A model generated the notes under the pieces. The model worked only from the letters and a program-made list of their open reading frames with translations, was not told where the DNA came from and did no database searches. The position numbers and the translations under genes were made by a program. A stretch of 64,000 nt of DNA from Kushneria sinocarnis (lineage in GTDB: Bacteria > Pseudomonadota > Gammaproteobacteria > Pseudomonadales > Halomonadaceae), in NCBI RefSeq assembly GCF_003633775.1, contig NZ_RBIN01000001.1, forward strand, positions 310,001-374,000, in the 5' to 3' direction. Positions 58,558-64,000 of this stretch are shown here, one piece after another (positions within the stretch are counted from its first letter, which is position 1; each line of letters begins with the position of its first letter).

Positions 58558-60936
58558 ATGGGGGTACAGCGTTTCATCGGCATCAACGGTCGTGACGCCA
58601 TGCGCCAGGTGCGGGAGGCGATGGGCGACGACGCCCTGATTCTCTCCAACCGGCCGGTCGAGGGCGGGGTGGAGATCATCGCCATGCCGGAGCAGGAGCA
58701 CGAGCAGTCGCTGGCGCAGTTCGATTCCCCGGACTCCGCCTCCGAATCCACTGCCCCGGCGCCGGCGGTCGAACGCGCCGCCGCCACCGACGAGGTATCA
58801 ACCGCAGGTGATGCCACGCAGACCCCCGCCCCCGTGACGCCCGGTGATGACGCCGCCCTGGGCATGATGCAGGCGATGAATCGCCAGCTGCTCGACGAGA
58901 TGCGCAGCATGCTGCGCGAGCAGGGCAGCCCGGCGAAGGCGACGGGCGCCGATGCCCGCCAGCGGCTCTCGGGGGCGCTGCGCCGGCGGCTGCTCAATGC
59001 CGGGTTCAGCGCCACGCTGGTCGGTGAGCTGCTGGAAGGCGTGCCCGAGGAGCTGCTCGCACCGCCCGCCGATGAGGCGGACGAAGCCGCCACCGCCCCG
59101 CTGATGGCCTGGCTGGTGCGTCAGCTGGGCGAGCGGTTGTCGGTACTGGGCGACGAGGGCGAGCTGTTCGACGACACCGGCGTGTTCGCACTGGTCGGCC
59201 CGACCGGTGCGGGCAAGACCACTACTACTGCCAAGCTGGCCTCGCGTTACGTGATGCGCCACGGGCCGAAGGAAGCGGCGCTGGTGACCACCGACAGCTA
59301 CCGCATCGGCGCCGCCGAGCAGCTGCGCATCTACGCCCGGCTGCTCGGGGTCGAGGTGCATGCCCTCGATGCCGAGGGGGATCTCGGCGCCCTGCTGGAG
59401 CGGCTGGTGCAGCCGCGCCGGGCGCTGCTGTCACGCTCCGGCGGCAAGCGCATGATGGTGATTGACACCGTCGGCATGAGCCAGCGCGATCAGCGGCTGA
59501 TGGGCGAGATCGCCCGCCTCGGTGACTCGCCGGTACCGACCCGGCGGCTGCTGGTGCTCGATGCCGCGCGCCACGGCGATACCCTCGAGCAGATCATCGA
59601 GGCCTGGCAGCAGGCTTCCACCCGGGCCGGGGCGCCCCTGTGGGGCTGCATCCTGACCAAGCTCGACGAGGCCGTACGACTGGGCAGCGTGCTGGATGTG
59701 GTAATCCGTCACCGGCTACGGCTGTGCTATGTCTCGCGCGGGCAGCGGGTGCCCGAGGATATCGAGCCCATTGATGTTCAGGCGCTGCTGCACGAGGCGC
59801 TGTCGCTGGATCAGGCCTCGCCGTTCGCCTTTGACGAGGCCGATCTCGCCGCCCACCCCCAGGAGAGCCGGCAGCGCTCGCTGTCGCGCGATGTGCTCCG
59901 CCAGGGCAGCGCGCTGGAAGCCACCTTCGCCACCCTGCGCAGTTACAATCTCGGCATGACCCTGCTGGAGCAGGGCTGGCGCCAGGCCGATCAGGACAGC
60001 GCCGGTGGCGGCGCTTCCGGCTTCGCCCGGCTGATGGCCGCCACCACCCAGCAGACGATGCTGGCCAGCAGCGGCATGGCCCATGCACTGTGGTGGTCGA
60101 AGGAGACGCCGGTCAGCGGCGCCGATCAGGTGATGCCGCTGGTGACGCTGGATCAGCACGGCCTGCCGCAGCCGCTGGTCTGGCCGCGCCATCGGCTGCC
60201 GGTCGGGGCAGCGGAGCAGCTCGCCTGGGCCGAGCAGCTCGGTGCGCAGTGGCAGTTGCTGATGCAGCTGCCGGGCATCGGCGAGCTCGACCGGCTCGAT
60301 GGCCGTGGCTGCGCCTGGCTGGCGCCGGTCAGCGGCAGCCGGCGGGTGCTGCATGGCGGGGTGCGCCAGCCGCTGTCACAGCTGACGAGCTCGGGCGATG
60401 AGCTCGAGCCGGTGGTGGTGCGCCATCAGGGGCGGCGGGTGACGCTGCAGCTGAGTCGGCTGGATGTCACCCTGACCCAGCGCCGGGAGGAGGCGCACGG
60501 TCTGCCGGTCACCGCCTGGTATGGCGAGCTGCGTGATCCCGACGACGGCCGTCGGCTGGCGAAACGCTACTGGCTGGGAACCAGCCGGGCCGGGCGCGAT
60601 GCCGTGACCCGGATCAAGTGCTCGCTGACGCTGGAACAGCTGCCGGTGCTGACCCGTCAGGCGTGGCAGGCGCTGGAGGCGCGCGGCATGGCCCGCACCG
60701 ATCGCGAGCAGCGCTGGCAGCTGGCGGCGGCGCTGGCAGCGCTGGCGCTGCGACTGGCGGTCGAGGAAGCGGAGTGGGCCATGGATGTGCGGGCCCGGTT
60801 GTCGCGAGTGGCGCAGCGGCGCTGCGGACGACGGCCGAAGGCCCTGCTCGAGGGGCTGCTGGACGCGCTCAACGCCCGCGAGGCACTCAGCCGTGCCGGC
60901 GCCATGCAGCCGGTGACCGCGGCGGACCCGGCATGA
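58558..60936 (+). CDS. flhF: FlhF-like SRP-type GTPase with long C-terminal extension
   Basis: 792-residue protein. The N-terminal B-domain start VQRFIGINGRDAMRQVREAM and DDALILSNRPVEGGVEI is typical of FlhF, which places the flagellum. An acidic/proline linker follows (residues 45-130), then the NG domain: G1 VGPTGAGKTTTTAKLA (about 213-227), TTDSYRIGAAEQLRIYA, VIDTVGMSQRD and LTKLDEAVRLGS (to about 420). The remaining ~370 residues have no recognised domain; ordinary FlhF ends near 400-500. ATG 58558 has GGAGAG upstream. It overlaps an FlhG-like gene but no other flagellar gene is in the window. Confidence 0.85.
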   Translation: MGVQRFIGINGRDAMRQVREAMGDDALILSNRPVEGGVEIIAMPEQEHEQSLAQFDSPDSASESTAPAPAVERAAATDEVSTAGDATQTPAPVTPGDDAALGMMQAMNRQLLDEMRSMLREQGSPAKATGADARQRLSGALRRRLLNAGFSATLVGELLEGVPEELLAPPADEADEAATAPLMAWLVRQLGERLSVLGDEGELFDDTGVFALVGPTGAGKTTTTAKLASRYVMRHGPKEAALVTTDSYRIGAAEQLRIYARLLGVEVHALDAEGDLGALLERLVQPRRALLSRSGGKRMMVIDTVGMSQRDQRLMGEIARLGDSPVPTRRLLVLDAARHGDTLEQIIEAWQQASTRAGAPLWGCILTKLDEAVRLGSVLDVVIRHRLRLCYVSRGQRVPEDIEPIDVQALLHEALSLDQASPFAFDEADLAAHPQESRQRSLSRDVLRQGSALEATFATLRSYNLGMTLLEQGWRQADQDSAGGGASGFARLMAATTQQTMLASSGMAHALWWSKETPVSGADQVMPLVTLDQHGLPQPLVWPRHRLPVGAAEQLAWAEQLGAQWQLLMQLPGIGELDRLDGRGCAWLAPVSGSRRVLHGGVRQPLSQLTSSGDELEPVVVRHQGRRVTLQLSRLDVTLTQRREEAHGLPVTAWYGELRDPDDGRRLAKRYWLGTSRAGRDAVTRIKCSLTLEQLPVLTRQAWQALEARGMARTDREQRWQLAAALAALALRLAVEEAEWAMDVRARLSRVAQRRCGRRPKALLEGLLDALNAREALSRAGAMQPVTAADPA

Positions 60937-61355
60937 GCGATCAGGCGGCAGGACTGCGTGCCTGGCATCAGCGGCAGCATGCGGCAGTATCGGCAACGCC
61001 GCTGCTGGTGCTGGGCGCACCGGCGGATGATGAACTCGAGCGGGCACTGGCCGCGCTGCCGAGTCCCGGAGGCCGGGGCTGGCGCCCGGTGACGCCAGCG
61101 GCCGCAGCGGACCTGGCGGCCGTCCGCCACCGGCTGCTGTGGTTCGATGTCGTGCACTCCGAGGTGGCCGAGGTCTATCGTGCCCTCAAGCGCCTCGCCG
61201 CAGCCGAGCCGGGCCTGCCGGTACTGCTGCTGGTCAGTGCCGAGCCCGACCCCGTCACGGCACAGGTGCTGGATAACCTGATGACGACTGCCCGGCATTT
61301 TCTGGGGCTGACCCTGATGCGTGAGCCGCAGCGCTGGCTGACCCCGCGACGCTGA
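60933..61355 (+). CDS. FlhG-like protein lacking the MinD ATPase motifs
   Basis: 140-residue protein whose start overlaps the flhF stop (ATGA), the place normally held by flhG/fleN. Residues 3-9 are DQAAGLR, an exact DQAxxLR motif, the FlhG segment that activates the FlhF GTPase. No KGGVGKT or other P-loop exists. The second half (SEVAEVYRALKRLAAAEPG, VLLLVSAEPD, TARHFLGLTL) loosely resembles the C-terminal third of FlhG. It looks like a reduced FlhG that keeps the activator helix but cannot bind ATP. The FlhG relation is an inference from motif, position and this weak resemblance. Confidence 0.7.
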   Translation: MSDQAAGLRAWHQRQHAAVSATPLLVLGAPADDELERALAALPSPGGRGWRPVTPAAAADLAAVRHRLLWFDVVHSEVAEVYRALKRLAAAEPGLPVLLLVSAEPDPVTAQVLDNLMTTARHFLGLTLMREPQRWLTPRR

Positions 61356-61456
61356 TGCAGGAGTCGGTGGCGGTAGTGACGGGGTAGACGTTGCGCTGCT
61401 TTGATGAAATACTTCGCAGCCTCAGTTTTAACCGCAGACATTTCCCTGAGCCATCC

Positions 61457-61484
61457 TGCCGACTGCTGATACAGTCGGCATTTT
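61457..61484 (+). terminator. Rho-independent terminator after the flhF unit
   Basis: TGCCGACTG (61457-61465) pairs perfectly with CAGTCGGCA (61472-61480), followed by TTTT and, after CCC, another T run. It lies 100 bp past the FlhG-like gene and just before the efflux gene. Confidence 0.82.
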
Positions 61485-61516
61485 CCCTTTTCCGGCAGAC
61501 CGGCGGATTTTCGTTC

Positions 61517-63592
61517 ATGCGACGCATCCCTACCGACCACTGGCTGTTGGCGCTGCGTACGGTGCTGGCCGTCTGGATCGCACTCTACCTGTCGCTGCGC
61601 CTGGATCTCTCCCAGCCGGCCTGGGCGATCCTGGCAGTGATGATCGTCACCCTGCAGCCGGTGATGTTCACCGGCGGCACGCCGCCGATCGGCATTATCA
61701 TCGGGCGCAGTCTGGCGCGCTTTTTCGGCACCCTGTTCGGCGCCATCGCCGGGCTGGTGCTGATCGCCTGTTTCGGTCAGCAGCCGATGCTCTATCTGCT
61801 GTTCGCCGGCGGCTGGCTGGCCGTGTGTACCTATTGCGTGATGCTCGAGCAGGATGAGGCGGTGGCCTACGTGATGATGCTCAGCGGCTATACCGCCACG
61901 CTGGTGTCGCTGACCGCGATCGGCACCGGGGTCGAGCAGATCTGGTCGGTCGCGCTGGCGCGCTTTACCGAAACCGCGATCGGCATCGGTGCCGGCCTCC
62001 TGATGCACATCGTGATTGCGCCACGCTTCGGCAGTCGCGGCCTGCCCGAGTCGCTCTCGACCCTGCTGGCCGAGGCAGCCGGCGAGAGTCTCGAGGCACT
62101 GGAAGGCGAGCGCTCGCGCTCGGCACAGGATCAGCGCTTCACGACCCTGCTGCAGCACTATCAGCAGTTCGAGAAACTCTGCGGGCTGACCCGGCGCGAA
62201 ACGCGCCGCTATCGTCATGTCATTCCGGCGCTGGACCGCTTTGCCAGTGACGGCCTGGCGCTGATTACCGGCCTGCGTGAATTCGAGGAGGCGCTGCGCC
62301 GCCTGCGCGCCCGCCCGGAAGGCGCGCGCTGGCTGGCCGGGCTGAGCGAGCAGGCCGCGCCGCTGCTGCGCGATATCCGCGACCGGCCGGCCGGTGAGCC
62401 GCGCTCACGCGTGGCGCTGCCCGGGTTCGACTGGTCGCAGGCCGAGGCGGTGGAGGATGACCTGCGCATCGATGCCGAGCTGGTCCATCAGCGTCTCGGC
62501 GAGGTGCTGGGGCTTTTGCAGCACGGCCGGCGGCTGCGCCATGCGCTGGAGCATCCGGACTCCTCGCTGGTGCAGAGCCTGCCCCGGGAGCGGCGCCCGC
62601 GCAAGCCGCACAACGAGCACTTTGTGGCCCGCTATAACGCTCTGCGCGTCTTCATTGCCTTCGAACTGCTGGGTCTGTTCTGGATTCACAGCGGCTGGCA
62701 GTCCGGCTATCTGGCCATGATGCTGCTGGGGGTGTTCACGGTGCTGTTTGCCAAGGCGCCCAATCCGGCGGCGATCGTCTATCAGTTCATGTGGGGCTCG
62801 ATTGCTGCCGTTTTGCTCGGCGGTATCATCCTGTTTCTGATCCTGCCGGTGATCAACGGCTTTCCGCTGCTGGCGATCACCCTCGGCATCCCGGTCATGA
62901 TCGCTACCCTGATCACGCCCTATCCGCGCTGGTCGCTGCTGGGGCTGGCGGGGGGGATCACCATGATGACGCTGCTCAATCTGCATACCACCTACAGTTT
63001 CACGCCGGTGCGCTACATCAACGGGGGGCTGGCGTCGATCATCGGCACCATCGTGACCATGATCACCTATTCGCTGTTTCGTCAGCGCACCCCCGATGAG
63101 CGCATCGCGACCCTGCTCGAGGCGTACTGGGCGGGCCTGGCGCGCATCGCCGGCACCCGGCGGCTGCCCAACCGGGCCCGGCTGGAAAGCCGGCTCTATG
63201 ACCGCCTCGGTCGACTGGTGGCGCTGGGTGGCAGCGAAGCACGGCTGCGCGAAGCGATCGATTTGCACGCCCTGGCGCTGTGCGTCTGGCGGCTGCGTCA
63301 CCTGCGCGAGGGGCTGGGCGAGCATCGTGCAGCGATCGAAACCTGGCTCAGACAGGTCAGCGCCCGACTGGAGCACGCCTCCCGGCATGATCCGGCACTG
63401 TGGCGCACACTCGCCGGCGAGGCCGAAACCTGGGCGGCCCGGCTGCATCATGAAACCCGGCTGCCGGTCGCCGTGATCGGTGAGCTGGTGATGCTGGCGC
63501 ATCTGATGCGCAATGCCCCCGGCACCCAGCTGGAGGCCGACAGCCGGCGCGCCGTGACTGCGCGGCAGGCACCGGCCGGAGGGGAGGGGTAA
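61517..63592 (+). CDS. aaeB: FUSC/AaeB-like aromatic-acid efflux protein
   Basis: 691-residue inner-membrane protein with two membrane blocks separated by a cytoplasmic domain. The first block holds RTVLAVWIALYLSLRLDLSQPAWAILAVMIVTLQP and GGTPPIGIIIGRSLARFFGT, FUSC-family hallmarks; the second begins ALRVFIAFELLGLFWIHSGW. With AaeX- and AaeA-like genes following, it should form an aromatic carboxylic acid efflux pump. ATG 61517 has a weak ribosome site; in-frame upstream starts fall within the terminator of the previous unit. Confidence 0.85.
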   Translation: MRRIPTDHWLLALRTVLAVWIALYLSLRLDLSQPAWAILAVMIVTLQPVMFTGGTPPIGIIIGRSLARFFGTLFGAIAGLVLIACFGQQPMLYLLFAGGWLAVCTYCVMLEQDEAVAYVMMLSGYTATLVSLTAIGTGVEQIWSVALARFTETAIGIGAGLLMHIVIAPRFGSRGLPESLSTLLAEAAGESLEALEGERSRSAQDQRFTTLLQHYQQFEKLCGLTRRETRRYRHVIPALDRFASDGLALITGLREFEEALRRLRARPEGARWLAGLSEQAAPLLRDIRDRPAGEPRSRVALPGFDWSQAEAVEDDLRIDAELVHQRLGEVLGLLQHGRRLRHALEHPDSSLVQSLPRERRPRKPHNEHFVARYNALRVFIAFELLGLFWIHSGWQSGYLAMMLLGVFTVLFAKAPNPAAIVYQFMWGSIAAVLLGGIILFLILPVINGFPLLAITLGIPVMIATLITPYPRWSLLGLAGGITMMTLLNLHTTYSFTPVRYINGGLASIIGTIVTMITYSLFRQRTPDERIATLLEAYWAGLARIAGTRRLPNRARLESRLYDRLGRLVALGGSEARLREAIDLHALALCVWRLRHLREGLGEHRAAIETWLRQVSARLEHASRHDPALWRTLAGEAETWAARLHHETRLPVAVIGELVMLAHLMRNAPGTQLEADSRRAVTARQAPAGGEG

Positions 63593-63819
63593 TGTTCGAC
63601 GAATGGGCCTTTCTGGGCTTTCTGGTCCCGCCGCTGACGGTGCCGGTATTCGTGGCGCTGGGACTCTATCTGCTGACCAAGCGGGTGATCGTGCGGCTGG
63701 GGCTGTATCGCTGGTTCTGGCATCCCGCGCTGCTCGATGTCGCCCTGTACATTCTGCTGCTGTGGGCGGTGCTGAAGCTCTCCGGTGCGCTGCCCATTGC
63801 CGGCCTGACCGAAGGATAA
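63592..63819 (+). CDS. aaeX: DUF1656 small membrane protein (AaeX-like)
   Basis: 75 residues with two membrane helices (FLVPPLTVPVFVALGLYLL and LLDVALYILLLWAVLKL). The start DEWAFLGFLVPPL is typical of the DUF1656/AaeX proteins encoded between FUSC and HlyD-type subunits. Its ATG overlaps the last base of the aaeB stop codon. Its exact role in the pump is unknown. Confidence 0.85.
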   Translation: MFDEWAFLGFLVPPLTVPVFVALGLYLLTKRVIVRLGLYRWFWHPALLDVALYILLLWAVLKLSGALPIAGLTEG

Positions 63820-63823
63820 GCCG

Positions 63824-64000
63824 ATGGCACTGACTCTCAAGCCGCGCCGTGTGGTGCGCATCGTTCTGACCGTGCTCATCGTGCTGGCGGCCCTGCTGGC
63901 AGTGCGCGCGATCTGGAATCACTACATGCACGATCCCTGGACCCGTGACGGACGGATCCGCGCCGATATCGTCAATCTGAGCACCGACGTCTCCGGCCTG
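63824..64000 (+). CDS. aaeA: HlyD-family membrane-fusion protein (AaeA-like), 3' end outside window
   Basis: Only the first 59 codons are present. An N-terminal anchor helix (IVLTVLIVLAALLAVRAIW) is followed by HYMHDPWTRDGRIRADIVNLSTDVSG, the conserved beginning of AaeA/EmrA-type periplasmic adaptor proteins. ATG 63824 follows the aaeX stop by 4 bp, with AAGGA upstream. Confidence 0.85.
   Translation, partial: MALTLKPRRVVRIVLTVLIVLAALLAVRAIWNHYMHDPWTRDGRIRADIVNLSTDVSGL

Overview
The window is GC-rich, densely coded DNA from a motile gammaproteobacterium. TAXI-type TRAP transport, GntP-type gluconate/idonate catabolism, TmcA, chemoreceptors ending in a CheR-binding pentapeptide and type I-F CRISPR repeats suggest a marine or halophilic lineage such as the Halomonadaceae. 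That placement is an inference from gene content; the window has no rRNA or tRNA gene to test it. No complete mobile element was seen.

Layout. 1-4.6 kb: a partial MFS exporter, LdhA-type D-lactate dehydrogenase, a second MFS transporter, an exported DUF2780 protein and an alpha/beta-hydrolase-fold protein without a nucleophilic serine. 4.8-8.9 kb: a TroABCD/MntABCD-like Mn/Zn/Fe ABC operon ending in an intrinsic terminator. 9.2-13.4 kb: a gtsABCD-like sugar ABC operon. 13.6-18.7 kb: two tandem copies of a porin plus small phosphate-SBP-like pair in front of a membrane PAS-GGDEF protein; the second porin is broken by a 26-bp tandem duplication. 18.7-25.9 kb (minus strand): an ATP-grasp enzyme, a CocE/NonD-type hydrolase, a TAXI binding protein and a fused TRAP permease. 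26.1-33.9 kb: a ureide (allantoin) catabolic cluster with HpxJ/PucG-like aminotransferase, allantoate amidohydrolase, RpiR regulator, a truncated amidase, PuuE allantoinase, allantoin racemase and an NCS1 permease behind a good sigma-54 promoter match. 34.1-38.4 kb: an L-idonate/gluconate operon. 38.6-44 kb: a DUF7282 protein, an AEC transporter and two chemoreceptors with sigma-28-like promoters.

44-48.9 kb is a surface/defence-flavoured accessory segment: an acyltransferase-3 protein, an orphan type I-F CRISPR locus whose two halves point away from a palindromic central repeat, a small YadA-anchored trimeric autotransporter, a long intergenic region and a TupA-like ATP-grasp protein. 49-57.7 kb: a PilZ/degenerate HD-GYP protein, exported proteins, TmcA, PepD and another MFS transporter divergent from a TetR regulator. 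58.5-61.4 kb: an isolated flhF with a very long C-terminal extension, overlapping a 140-residue FlhG-like gene that keeps the DQAxxLR FlhF-activating motif but has no ATPase P-loop. The window ends in an aaeB-aaeX-aaeA-like efflux operon running off the edge.

The most unusual items are the P-loop-less FlhG-like partner of an extended FlhF and the head-to-head I-F CRISPR locus. Functional names come from motif and family recognition by eye; no database search was run.
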